Assembly: GCF_900101905.1 (NCBI RefSeq)
Contig: NZ_FNAJ01000017.1
Coordinates: 1 to 64,000 of the forward strand
DNA from: Myxococcus virescens
GTDB taxonomy: Bacteria; Myxococcota; Myxococcia; Myxococcales; Myxococcaceae
Direction: 5' to 3'
DNA length: 64,000 nucleotides
A program made the translations under genes and the position numbers. Within the stretch, counting starts at the first letter, position 1, and every line of letters starts with the position of its first letter. The notes beneath the pieces were generated by a model that saw nothing but the letters and a program-made list of their open reading frames with translations, did no database searches and was not told the DNA's origin. Positions 40,669 through 50,658 of the stretch are shown here, in pieces.

Positions 40669-43600
40669 ATGAGCCATCACAGCGATAATCCTGCCCACGC
40701 GCTCACGCTGGTGGAGCTTCTGCGCGAGCGAGCTCAACGAGCGCCGGACTTCGGCCTCTACACCTTCCTGGTTGATGGCGAGACGCAGGAGGACCGGCTG
40801 ACATACGCCGCGCTGGATCGCCGCGCCCGGGCCATCGCGGCCCGATTGGCGGAGCTGCCGCCGGGCACCCGCATCCTGCTCCTCTATGTGCCAGGGGTGG
40901 AGTACATCGCCGCGTTCTTCGGCTGTCTCTACGCCGGGATGGTGGCGGTCCCCGTGTACCCGCCACGGCACGATCGCTCGCTCCTGCGGCTCCAGGCGAT
41001 CGCCACCGACGCCCAGGCCGCCGCCGGCCTCATCCGGAGCGAGCACCTGGAGCTGCTCCGGCAGTTCTATCCAATCGCCCCCGAGCTGGCTCAACTGCGC
41101 TGGATCGTCACGGATGAAGTCGACGATCGCGCCTCGGATGCGTGGACTCCGCCGCCGCTCTCCGGCGACTCACTCGCATTCCTCCAGTACACCTCCGGCT
41201 CGACCAGCCTGCCCAAGGGAGTAACGCTCACCCACCGCAATCTCTTACACAACCTGGAGGCAATCCGGCGGTGCTTCCGGCAGGACCCGACAAGCCGGGC
41301 CATCATCTGGCTGCCGCCCTACCACGACATGGGGCTCATCGGCGGCATCCTCCAGCCGCTCTACACGGGCTACCCGGCCGTGCTCATGTCACCGATGGAC
41401 TTCCTCCAGCAGCCCCTGCGCTGGCTGCAAGCCATCTCCCGGTACCGCGGCACCACCAGCGGAGGACCCGACTTCGCGTATGCGCTGTGCGCGCGAAAAA
41501 TCCGTCCGGAGCAGCGCGAGGGTCTGGATTTGAGCAGTTGGCGCGTGGCCTTCAACGGCGCCGAGCCCATCCGTCCCGAGACCCTCGATCGCTTCACGCA
41601 GGCGTTCGGCCCGGTCGGGTTCCGCCGCGAAATGTTCTATCCCTGCTACGGGCTCGCCGAGGCGACGCTGATCGTCTCGGGCTCCGAGGTGGGGCAAGCC
41701 CCCCAGGTGGCGTCCTTCGACGGACAGGCGCTCCAGCGCGGCCAGGCCATCCCGGTGGAGGCCGGCCACGCCGCGGCACACCCGTTGGTGGGCTCCGGGC
41801 GGAATGTGATCGACGGCAGGTTGGCGGTCGTGGATCCGGAGACCTTCGAGCTCCGGCGCGATGGGGAGATTGGCGAAATCTGGGTCTCGGGTTCGAGCGT
41901 GGCCGGTGGTTATTGGGGTCAACCCGAGGCCACCCGGCGGACCTTCCAAGCCCGGCTGAGCGGCACGGGGGATGGCCCGTTTCTCCGCACGGGTGACCTT
42001 GGGTTCCTCCGCGACGGTGAACTCTTCGTCACCGGGCGCGCAAAGGACCTCATCATCATCCGCGGGCTCAATCACTTCCCCCAAGACATCGAGTTCACGG
42101 TCGAGAAATGCCACCCGGCGGTGCGCCCCGGCTCTGGCGCGGCCTTCTCCGTGGAAGCGGATGGCACCGAGCAGCTCGTGATCGTCTACGAGGTCAACGC
42201 GCAGCGCGTGGAAGGCAGCCTCGACGAGGTCCTCGGCGCGATTCGCAGAGCGGTGGCCGAGCACCACGAGTTGATGGCCTCGTCGGTGGTGCTGATCGAA
42301 CCCGGCTCAGTGCCCAAGACCTCGAGCGGGAAGATTCAACGGCATGCTTGCCGCGCGGCGTTCCTCGCGGACGAGCTGCAGGTCCTGGCACACGCCACAC
42401 GGGATACGGCAACGACAGGGTCCCTCACCGAGGCAGAGAACGCGCCGCCCGGCTTCGGAGACTCGCCGCTGTGGCGCGAAGTCGTGGAAGAGGTCTCCCA
42501 GGTTCTGTCGCTGCCAGTTGCCGCCACGGCGGACCTGAAGGAGCTGGTCCTGGACTCGCTGTCGAGCGTGGAGCTCCAGCACCGGATCCAGCTGCGATGG
42601 GGCGTCATCGTGCCGTTGCCGCGCCTGTTGGGCAGCCGCAACCTGGCGGAGCTCGCCGCTGGAGTCGAAGCGGCGCGCGCAGCCGGAGAGCGGTGGCAAC
42701 CCGAACGCACGGCCAGCGCGGAGGTGGGTGACTTCCCGCTGTCCCACGGCCAACGCGCGCTGTGGTTCATGCACCAGCTCGCGCCCGACAGCGCCGCCTA
42801 CAACATCGCAGCGTCGCTCCGCGTCTTGGAGCCACTCGACGAGGGACTGCTCCGGCGCGCGGTGCACCGGCTCGTCGAGCGCCACCCCAGCCTGCGCACC
42901 ACGTTCCACGCGCAGGAAGGGACGCCCTTCCAGCGGGTCCACCCGGACGGAGAAGCCGGCTTCCGTTACGAGGACGCCTCCACCTGGAGTGACGACACGC
43001 TGCGCGCCCGGCTCCGCGAAGAGGCCTCGCGCCCGTTCGAGCTCCAGCGGGGCCCCCTGCTTCGGCTCCGGCTGTACCAGCGGAGCGAGACCGAGCAGGT
43101 GCTGCTAGTGGTGGCGCATCATCTGATCGCGGACTTCTGGTCGCTCGGACAGCTTGCCCGGGAGCTCTCCGCGCTCTACCCCGCGGAGCGGGACGGGGTC
43201 GCGGCGGTGCTCCCCGCCCCCGCGGCCTCCTACGCGGACGGCGTGCGCTGGGAGCAGGAGCGGCTCGATGGAGCGCACGGACAGCGCCTCTGGGAGTACT
43301 GGCGGCGCCGGCTGTCGGGCTCCCCGCCGGTCCTCGAACACCTGGCGGATCACCCCCGCCCACCGGTGCAGACGTACCGTGGTGGCAGACGGGAGCGCGT
43401 GCTGGACGCGGCGCTCACGGCGCGGCTGAAGGAGCTCTTTCGCCGCGAGATGGCAACTCCCTTTGCGCCCTTGCTCGCGGCGTATGCCGCGCTGTTGTAC
43501 CGGCACAATGGCCAGCGGGAGCTCTGGGTAGGAGCGCCTACCGTGGGCCGCGAGGGCGCCGAGCTGGCGGAGACGATCGGATACTTCGTCAACCCGTTGG

Positions 43601-46600
43601 TGCTGCGGCTGGAACTGGATGGTGGGCTCTCGTTCCGCGCGTTGATGGCGCAAGCGAGCCGGACCGTCCATGAAGCGCTCGAGCACGCGGCCATGCCGTT
43701 CAGCCTCCTCGTCGAGCGTCTGGCCCCCTTGCGTCAGGCAAGCCGCTCCCCGTTGTTCCAGACGATTTTCTCCTTCCAGCAATCTCCGCCGCGGAGCGAG
43801 AAAGGACTGGCGGCCCTGGCCCAGGGCACGGGTGGCGCGCGGCTCTCGCTCGCGGGCGTGGCCATGGAGTCCCTGGAGCTGGAGCTCGGAACGGCCCAGC
43901 TCGACCTCGCCCTCTCCATCGCTGAACTCGACGGGCGCTTCCATGTGGCGCTCGAATACAACGTGGACCTCTTCGAGCCCGGGACGGCCGAGCGGCTGTT
44001 GCGGAGATACGAGTCGCTGCTGCGCAGCGCCGTGAATCAGCCCGATGCGCCGCTGGCCGCGCTGCAACTCGACCCCGCGGAAGACCGGGCACGGTTGCTC
44101 GCATGGGGGCGGGCGCAGGAGACGCCACCGCCCGCCTGCATTCACACCTGGTTCGAGGCGCGCGCGCGGCACGCTCCGGAGACGGCCGCCATCCTGTCCG
44201 GAGAGGACTCGCTGACGTATGGGCAACTGGACGCCCAGGCCAACGCGCTGGCCTGGCGGTTGCGCGAGCTGGGCGTAGGTCCCGACACACGGGTGGTGCT
44301 CTACCTCGAACGCTCGATCGAGCAGCTCGTCGCGGTGCTCGGGATTCTCAAGGCGGGCGGGGCCTACGTACCGCTGGACCCCGAGTTCAGCAACGCGCGG
44401 CGCGCGGACGTCGTCGCGGACTCGGAGGCGCGGATCGCCGTCACCCGTGCATCCCACGCGGACTTCTTCGCCAGCCGGGGCGTCACCGTGGTGACGGTGG
44501 AGGCCGGGGAAACACGCGATGAGCCGCCGCCCTCCGCCGTGACGCCGGAGAACCTCGCCTACGTCATCTATACGTCCGGCTCCACCGGGCGCCCCAAGGG
44601 CGTCATGGTGTCCCATCGCGCCCTCGCGAGCCTCGTCCAAGCGGAGCGGGTGCGCTTTGGCGTCGTCCCCGAGGATCGCGTCCTCCAGTTCAACTCCCTC
44701 AGTTTCGACTCCAGCGTGGAGGAGATCTTCCTCGCGCTCTGCACTGGCGCCACGCTCGTCCTCCGTGACGCGGCGATGCTCGACACCGTGGAGGGCTTCC
44801 TCGCCGGGTGTGAACGGTGGGCCGTGACGCTGCTGGATCTGCCGACCGCCTTCTTCCACACGGTGGTCGCCGCGATGGCCGAGAGGGAACTCACGCTCCC
44901 CGCGTCGCTGCGTTTCGTGATCGTCGCAGGAGAGCGTGTGCGCGCCGACCGGGTGACGCAGTGGCACCGCCACGCGCCACCGTCCATTCACCTGATCAAC
45001 GTCTACGGGCCGACCGAAGCAACGGTGTCCGCCACCTGCCACGACCTGTCGGCCGCGACGACGACGGGGCTCGACGACGTCCCCATCGGACAACCGCTGC
45101 GGACGATGGGCGCCTACGTCCTCGATGGGCGGCTCGAGCCCGTACCGGCTGGCGGCGTGGGGGAGCTGTGGTTGACGGGTGAGGGACTGGCCCGAGGCTA
45201 CTTCCGCGATCCCGCGCTGACCGCCGAGCGCTTCATGGCGGACCCGCACGCCACCACGCCGGGCAGCCGCATGTACCGCACCGGCGATCTGGCCCGCATG
45301 CGTGCGGACGGCGTGCTGGAGTACCTAGGCCGCGCCGACGAGCAGGTGAAGGTCCGGGGCTTCCGCGTGGAGCTGGGTGAAATTGAAACCGCGCTCCGTG
45401 CCTGTGAAGGCGTCCGCGACGCCATCGTCCTGCTCCAGGCGGAGAACGCCGGAAAGGAGGCGCGGCTCATCGCGTACGCGGTTGCCGCACCGGGAGTGGC
45501 GCCGTCGGCCCTGCGCGCTCAGCTGGCCGCGCGGCTGCCCCCCTACATGGTGCCGGCCGCGATCGTCCGGCTCGACGCCTTCCCCTATGGCTCCTCCGGA
45601 AAGGTGGACCGGCGCGCCCTGCCCCCTCCGCCCTCCTCGACCGAGGGCGAGGCGCCGCGAACGAAGACCGAGGCGGTGCTCGCCGCGCTCTGGGCGGACG
45701 TCTTGCAGCTCGACCGCGTGGGCATCGACCAGGGCTTCTTCGAGTTGGGAGGCCACTCCTTGCTGGCCATGCAGGTCCTCGCCCGGCTCCGGAGCACGTT
45801 CGGGGTGGAACTGCCGCTCAGGGCCTTGTTCGAGGAGGGCACCATCGCCGCGCTGGCGGCGCGAATCGATCAGGCCGGAAACACCCCTGCCCCCCGCGCC
45901 ACTCCGCCACTCGTCCGCGCCAGCCGCAGCACACCACCGCCACTGTCCTTCGCGCAGCAACGGCTGTGGCTGCTGGCCCAGATGGAGCCCGGCAGCGCCG
46001 CCTACAACATGCCCGGGACGCTCCACCTCCTTGGAAGGCTCGACGCCGCCGCGCTCGAGTTCGCCCTGAGCGAGCTGACCCGGCGGCACGAAATCCTGCG
46101 AACCCGCTTGCTCGAGCGGGATGGAGAACCGGTCCAGCTCATCGAACCCGCGGTGAAACTGCCTTTCGAGGTGGATGACCTGCGCGCGCTGCCTCCCGGG
46201 CAACGGGAGGCTCGCGCGGAGGAGCTGGTCCGCGCAGAGGCTGCTCGCCCCTTCGAGCTCTCACGAGCGCCGTTGATGCGCGCGCGGCTGCTTCGGTTGG
46301 GCGAAGAGGAGCACCGCCTGGTGGTGGTACTCCACCACATCGTGTGCGACGCGTGGTCGCTCGACATCCTCTTCCGGGACCTCGCGGAGTTCTATGGCGC
46401 CCGGAGCGCCGGACGCGAGGCGGCGCTGCCAGCGCTGGAGGTGCAGTACGCCGACTTCGCGGTGTGGCAGCGCGGGTGGCTCGATGACGAAGTGCGAGAG
46501 CGGCAGCTCGCGCATTGGCGGACGACACTGGAGGGCGCACCGGCGGAGCTCGAGCTCCCCCTTTCCCGCCAGCCCCGTTCCAGCGTCCCAGGTCCCGCCG

Positions 46601-49600
46601 GCGTCGTCCGGCGCCCCCTGCCCGCGCCGCTGATGGCCTCGTTGCACGCGCTCTGCCACGCAGAGGGCGCGACGCCCTTCATGGCGATGCTCGCCGCATT
46701 CGAGGCGCTGCTGTACCGACACACCGGGCAACGAGATCTCGTGGTCGGCACGCCGGTGGCGCAGCGGCCCCATCAAGCGCTTGAAGGGGTGGCCGGGTTC
46801 TTCGTGAACACCCTGGTCCTCAGAAACCACGTTCCCGAGCACGTCACCTTCCAGCAGCTCGTGGCACGGGTACGCGAGGTGGCCCTCACCGCCCTCGCGC
46901 ACCAGGACCTTCCCTTCGAAAAGCTGGTGGAGGCGGTCCGGCCAGTCCGCGCGTCCAGCCGGCCGCCCTTCCTGCAGCGCATGTTCCTCCTGCGGGACAC
47001 GCCCGGCGGGGGCCCCACGTTGCCGGGCCTGAAGACCTCCTTCGAGGAGGTGCTGCCCGAGCAGGCGAAGTTCGACCTCCTGCTCGAAGTCGAACAAAGG
47101 GGCGATGGCTGGGTGGCGAGCTGGCAGTTCGACACCACCTGGCTCCCCACCGAAGCGGTGTCCCGCATGGCCGAGCACTTCGAGCGGCTGCTCCGGAGGG
47201 CGCTGGAGAACCCTGGCGCGCCGATTGCGCGGCTCCCGCTGCTGACCGAGCCGGAGGTGGCGGTGCTCACCCGGGCCAACGACACCGGGCGTGGGTACCC
47301 GCGTGAAGTGACCATCCACCAGTGCTTCGCGGAGCAGGCCACCCGGACTCCAGACGCCGTCGCCGTCGAGTTGGACGACCAGCGATTGACGTACGGGGAG
47401 CTGGATCGACGCAGCAATCAGCTCGCGCATCACCTCCGGCGCCGCGGCGTTGGACCCGATACCCGGGTGGGGCTGTATGTGCGCCGCTCGTTCGAGAGGG
47501 TGATCGGCATGCTGGGCATCCTGAAGGCAGGGGGGGCATACCTGCCTCTCGAGCCGGGCCACCCACGGGAGCGCCTCACGCGGATGCTGACGGACGCGGA
47601 CGCGAGGCTGGTCCTCACCGAGGAGGCCTTGGAGCCAATGCTCGAGGGCACCCTCGCGGACCGGCTCTGCCTCGACGCCGGATGGCCGTCCATCGCCGGT
47701 GAGCCCGCGGGAGGCGTGCCGGATGCGGTGGGAGCCGAGAACCTCGCTTACGTCATGTACACGTCCGGCTCCACCGGCCAGCCGAAGGGCGTCTGCATCC
47801 CCCACCGGGCCGTGGTCCGCCTCGTCACCTCTCCCAACTACGTGACGCTGTCTTCGGAGGATGCCTTCCTCCACCTCGCGCCATTCTCGTTCGATGCCGC
47901 GACGCTGGAGCTCTGGGGGCCGCTGCTGAACGGTGGCCGCCTGGTCCTGTTCCCCGGCGACGGGACACCACTCGAGCGCCTCGAGGACACGCTGGCAAGG
48001 CACCGGGTCACCACGCTGTGGCTGACCGCGGGGCTCTTTCACAACGTGGTGGAGCACCACCTGGAGGCGCTCTCGGGCGTGCGGCAGCTCCTCGCGGGCG
48101 GAGACGTGCTCTCCCCCGCCCACGTGCGCCGCGTGCTCGAGCGTCACCCCGGGCTCCGGCTCATCAACGGCTATGGCCCCACGGAGAACACCACGTTCAC
48201 CTGCTGCCACCCCATGGAGACGCTGGAGGAGGCCACGGCACCGGTCCCCATCGGCGCGCCTGTCACGGGCACGCGGGTCCATGTCCTCGACGCCGAGCTC
48301 GAACCCGTGCCGATCGGAGTTCCCGGCGAGCTGTACTGCGCGGGCGACGGGCTCGCGCGTGGGTACATGGGGCATGCCGACCTGACCGCGGAGAGATTCC
48401 TGCCGGACCCGTTCAGCCGCGAGCCGGGCAGCCGCATGTACCGGACGGGAGACCTCGCCTGCTGGAGGGCCGATGGGCGCATCGAGTTCCTCGGCCGGGT
48501 GGACAGTCAGGTGAAGGTCCGCGGCTTCCGGATTGAGCCCGGTGAGGTGGAGGCCACCTTACTCAGGCACCCTGCAGTGCGCGACGCCGCCGTGGTGGCG
48601 GCCGGGGAGCGCGCGGACACCAAGCGGTTGGTGGCGCATGTCGTCCTCCGGGACGCCTCCGCCCTCACCTCCGGCGACCTGCGGGGCTACCTGGAGCCCC
48701 AGCTCCCCGAGCACATGATTCCATCCGCCGTCGTGTTCCACCACGCACTGCCCCTGTCCCCGAACGGCAAGGTCGATCGGCGGGTGCTTGCCCAAGCGCC
48801 TCTGGACAGCCCAGAGGCTGGAGGCGCCCTGAGCGCACCTCGCACCGCGGCCGAGCTGACCCTCGTGTCGCTCTGGCGCGAGTTGCTCGGAAGGACCCAC
48901 GTCGGAATTCACGAGAACTTCTTCGAGCTGGGTGGACACTCGCTGCTGGCGACACGGCTCCTGTCGAGGGTGCGTGAAACCACCGGCATCGAACTGCCGC
49001 TGAAGTCGTTGTTCGAAGGCGGCACCGTGGCCACGCTGGCGGAGCGAATCGAGGCGGCAAGCCGCTCCCGGCAGGCCGCCTCACGGCCGCTCTCCCCAGT
49101 GGACAGGGGCGCCCCCCTGCCCCTGTCCTACTCGCAGCAACGGCTCTGGTTCCTCGCCCAGCTCGAGCCGCACGCCTCGACGTACAACATCCCGGGAGCG
49201 CTGCGGCTCACCGGCGCGCTCGACGTGGCGGTGCTCGAGCGATGCGTGGAGACGCTGCTGGAGCGCCACGAGGTGCTCCGCACCGCGTTCGAGTCCCAGG
49301 AGGGACGCCCGGTCCAGCGCATCGTGCCGGCGCTGACGCTGAAGATGCCGGTCGAGGATCTCCGCGCGTTGCCCGCGGGCGAGCGCGAGGCGCGTGCCCG
49401 GGAGATCGAGAAAGCGGAGGCGGAGCGGCCGTTCGACCTCGCCAAGCCCCCGTTGCTGCGCGTTCGCCTGCTGCGGTTGGACGAACAGGAGCACGCCTTG
49501 CTGGTGACGCTCCACCACATCGTCTCGGACGGCTGGTCACTGGGAGTGCTCTTCCGCGAGATGACAGCGCTCTACGAGGCGTTCAGCGCAGGCCAGCAGA

Positions 49601-50547
49601 ACCCGCTGCCGCCCCTGCCCATCCAATATGCCGACTTCGCGTACTGGCAGCGGCACTGGCTCCAGGGCGAGCTCCTCGAGCGCCAGCTCCAGTACTGGCG
49701 CCAGCGGCTGGCAGGAGCCCCCGCGCGGCTCGCGTTACCCTCCGCGCTCCCACGACCCGAGGTTCCGAGCCACCGCGGCAAGCTCGTCGTTGGACGGCTC
49801 AGCCCCCAGGACACCGAAGCGCTCCAGAAGCTCGGAAGACAGGAGGGGACGACGCTCTTCATGACCGCGCTGGCGGCCTTCTACACGCTGCTTCACCGGC
49901 TGACGGGCAGCGAGGACGTCGTGGTGGGGGTTCCCCTGGCGAACCGGGCCCACCCGCTCACTGAGGATTTGATCGGGTTCTTCGTCAACACCCTCGCGCT
50001 CCGGTGCCAAGTTCAAGGCTCCCTCTCCTTCCAGGAGCTCCTTCAGCGCGTCAGGGCGCTGACGCTCGAGGCCTACGAGCACCAGGACGTGCCCTTCGAG
50101 CGCGTCGTGGACGAGCTCGGGATTGAGCGTTCACTGAGCTACAACCCGATCTTCCAGATTCTCTTCGTGTTGCAGAACACGCCGCTGCCACCGCTCCGGC
50201 TCGGGAACCTGAGCTTGAGCCAGGTGACGCCCAACTTCGACGCGGTGAAGTTCGACCTCGTCGTCATCCTCACGGAGCACGACGGCGGGCTCGAGGCCTC
50301 GTGGAGCTACGACGCCGACATCTTCGACGAGGCGACCATTGCGCGGATGCACCGGCAATACGAGCTGCTCCTGCGGCAGCTCGCCGGCGGGGCGGACAGG
50401 AGCCTGGCCCGCTTGGACCTCCAGACGGAGACCGAGCGCAAGCAAGAAGACGTCCTCAAAGACACACGCCGCGCCTCGGACTTCGATCGGCTGCGCCGCA
50501 TCAAACCCAAACCCGTCACCCCACGGCGCCCCGGAGAAGAGGGATAG
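40669..50547 (+). CDS. lipopeptide-initiating NRPS (FAAL-ACP-C-A-PCP-C-A-PCP-C)
   Basis: 3292 residues. Fatty-acyl-AMP ligase (about 1-575; YTSGSTSLPKG near 174, PPYHDMGLIGG) activates a fatty acid and passes it to an ACP (LDSLSS near 629). Then C (PLSHGQRALWF near 689, HHLIADF), A (YTSGSTGRPKG near 1301), PCP (near 1697), C ([12 protein letters not shown] near 1759, HHIVCDA), A (YTSGSTGQPKG near 2364), PCP (near 2752) and a last C (PLSYSQQRLWFL near 2817, HHIVSDG near 2949) with a charged tail. Pocket codes: DSEDIAVVSK (acidic Glu and Asp suggest a basic residue, unsure) and DALWLGGTFK (Val type). The first two C domains have Phe or Ala for the Gly of HHxxxDG; the catalytic His is kept. The free last C must pair with another protein. 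This is the chain initiator. Confidence 0.95.
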   Translation: MSHHSDNPAHALTLVELLRERAQRAPDFGLYTFLVDGETQEDRLTYAALDRRARAIAARLAELPPGTRILLLYVPGVEYIAAFFGCLYAGMVAVPVYPPRHDRSLLRLQAIATDAQAAAGLIRSEHLELLRQFYPIAPELAQLRWIVTDEVDDRASDAWTPPPLSGDSLAFLQYTSGSTSLPKGVTLTHRNLLHNLEAIRRCFRQDPTSRAIIWLPPYHDMGLIGGILQPLYTGYPAVLMSPMDFLQQPLRWLQAISRYRGTTSGGPDFAYALCARKIRPEQREGLDLSSWRVAFNGAEPIRPETLDRFTQAFGPVGFRREMFYPCYGLAEATLIVSGSEVGQAPQVASFDGQALQRGQAIPVEAGHAAAHPLVGSGRNVIDGRLAVVDPETFELRRDGEIGEIWVSGSSVAGGYWGQPEATRRTFQARLSGTGDGPFLRTGDLGFLRDGELFVTGRAKDLIIIRGLNHFPQDIEFTVEKCHPAVRPGSGAAFSVEADGTEQLVIVYEVNAQRVEGSLDEVLGAIRRAVAEHHELMASSVVLIEPGSVPKTSSGKIQRHACRAAFLADELQVLAHATRDTATTGSLTEAENAPPGFGDSPLWREVVEEVSQVLSLPVAATADLKELVLDSLSSVELQHRIQLRWGVIVPLPRLLGSRNLAELAAGVEAARAAGERWQPERTASAEVGDFPLSHGQRALWFMHQLAPDSAAYNIAASLRVLEPLDEGLLRRAVHRLVERHPSLRTTFHAQEGTPFQRVHPDGEAGFRYEDASTWSDDTLRARLREEASRPFELQRGPLLRLRLYQRSETEQVLLVVAHHLIADFWSLGQLARELSALYPAERDGVAAVLPAPAASYADGVRWEQERLDGAHGQRLWEYWRRRLSGSPPVLEHLADHPRPPVQTYRGGRRERVLDAALTARLKELFRREMATPFAPLLAAYAALLYRHNGQRELWVGAPTVGREGAELAETIGYFVNPLVLRLELDGGLSFRALMAQASRTVHEALEHAAMPFSLLVERLAPLRQASRSPLFQTIFSFQQSPPRSEKGLAALAQGTGGARLSLAGVAMESLELELGTAQLDLALSIAELDGRFHVALEYNVDLFEPGTAERLLRRYESLLRSAVNQPDAPLAALQLDPAEDRARLLAWGRAQETPPPACIHTWFEARARHAPETAAILSGEDSLTYGQLDAQANALAWRLRELGVGPDTRVVLYLERSIEQLVAVLGILKAGGAYVPLDPEFSNARRADVVADSEARIAVTRASHADFFASRGVTVVTVEAGETRDEPPPSAVTPENLAYVIYTSGSTGRPKGVMVSHRALASLVQAERVRFGVVPEDRVLQFNSLSFDSSVEEIFLALCTGATLVLRDAAMLDTVEGFLAGCERWAVTLLDLPTAFFHTVVAAMAERELTLPASLRFVIVAGERVRADRVTQWHRHAPPSIHLINVYGPTEATVSATCHDLSAATTTGLDDVPIGQPLRTMGAYVLDGRLEPVPAGGVGELWLTGEGLARGYFRDPALTAERFMADPHATTPGSRMYRTGDLARMRADGVLEYLGRADEQVKVRGFRVELGEIETALRACEGVRDAIVLLQAENAGKEARLIAYAVAAPGVAPSALRAQLAARLPPYMVPAAIVRLDAFPYGSSGKVDRRALPPPPSSTEGEAPRTKTEAVLAALWADVLQLDRVGIDQGFFELGGHSLLAMQVLARLRSTFGVELPLRALFEEGTIAALAARIDQAGNTPAPRATPPLVRASRSTPPPLSFAQQRLWLLAQMEPGSAAYNMPGTLHLLGRLDAAALEFALSELTRRHEILRTRLLERDGEPVQLIEPAVKLPFEVDDLRALPPGQREARAEELVRAEAARPFELSRAPLMRARLLRLGEEEHRLVVVLHHIVCDAWSLDILFRDLAEFYGARSAGREAALPALEVQYADFAVWQRGWLDDEVRERQLAHWRTTLEGAPAELELPLSRQPRSSVPGPAGVVRRPLPAPLMASLHALCHAEGATPFMAMLAAFEALLYRHTGQRDLVVGTPVAQRPHQALEGVAGFFVNTLVLRNHVPEHVTFQQLVARVREVALTALAHQDLPFEKLVEAVRPVRASSRPPFLQRMFLLRDTPGGGPTLPGLKTSFEEVLPEQAKFDLLLEVEQRGDGWVASWQFDTTWLPTEAVSRMAEHFERLLRRALENPGAPIARLPLLTEPEVAVLTRANDTGRGYPREVTIHQCFAEQATRTPDAVAVELDDQRLTYGELDRRSNQLAHHLRRRGVGPDTRVGLYVRRSFERVIGMLGILKAGGAYLPLEPGHPRERLTRMLTDADARLVLTEEALEPMLEGTLADRLCLDAGWPSIAGEPAGGVPDAVGAENLAYVMYTSGSTGQPKGVCIPHRAVVRLVTSPNYVTLSSEDAFLHLAPFSFDAATLELWGPLLNGGRLVLFPGDGTPLERLEDTLARHRVTTLWLTAGLFHNVVEHHLEALSGVRQLLAGGDVLSPAHVRRVLERHPGLRLINGYGPTENTTFTCCHPMETLEEATAPVPIGAPVTGTRVHVLDAELEPVPIGVPGELYCAGDGLARGYMGHADLTAERFLPDPFSREPGSRMYRTGDLACWRADGRIEFLGRVDSQVKVRGFRIEPGEVEATLLRHPAVRDAAVVAAGERADTKRLVAHVVLRDASALTSGDLRGYLEPQLPEHMIPSAVVFHHALPLSPNGKVDRRVLAQAPLDSPEAGGALSAPRTAAELTLVSLWRELLGRTHVGIHENFFELGGHSLLATRLLSRVRETTGIELPLKSLFEGGTVATLAERIEAASRSRQAASRPLSPVDRGAPLPLSYSQQRLWFLAQLEPHASTYNIPGALRLTGALDVAVLERCVETLLERHEVLRTAFESQEGRPVQRIVPALTLKMPVEDLRALPAGEREARAREIEKAEAERPFDLAKPPLLRVRLLRLDEQEHALLVTLHHIVSDGWSLGVLFREMTALYEAFSAGQQNPLPPLPIQYADFAYWQRHWLQGELLERQLQYWRQRLAGAPARLALPSALPRPEVPSHRGKLVVGRLSPQDTEALQKLGRQEGTTLFMTALAAFYTLLHRLTGSEDVVVGVPLANRAHPLTEDLIGFFVNTLALRCQVQGSLSFQELLQRVRALTLEAYEHQDVPFERVVDELGIERSLSYNPIFQILFVLQNTPLPPLRLGNLSLSQVTPNFDAVKFDLVVILTEHDGGLEASWSYDADIFDEATIARMHRQYELLLRQLAGGADRSLARLDLQTETERKQEDVLKDTRRASDFDRLRRIKPKPVTPRRPGEEG

Positions 50548-50589
50548 CCCCAGCGCCGACGCAGCGCAGCGCGAATGGCCCCGGTAGCG

Positions 50590-50613
50590 TTGACGCCCGC
50601 CGACCGTTATAAT
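50590..50613 (+). promoter_or_regulatory. promoter candidate with consensus TATAAT
   Basis: TATAAT at 50608-50613 is a perfect -10 in very GC-rich sequence, 46 bases before the next gene. TTGACG at 50590-50595 is a good -35, but the spacing is only 12 bases, shorter than the usual 16-18. If real, it makes 50659-55683 a separate transcription unit. Confidence 0.35.
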
Positions 50614-50658
50614 TCCTGTGAATCGTGAACAGCCCGCCATCTGTAAGGTGGAGGAAGA

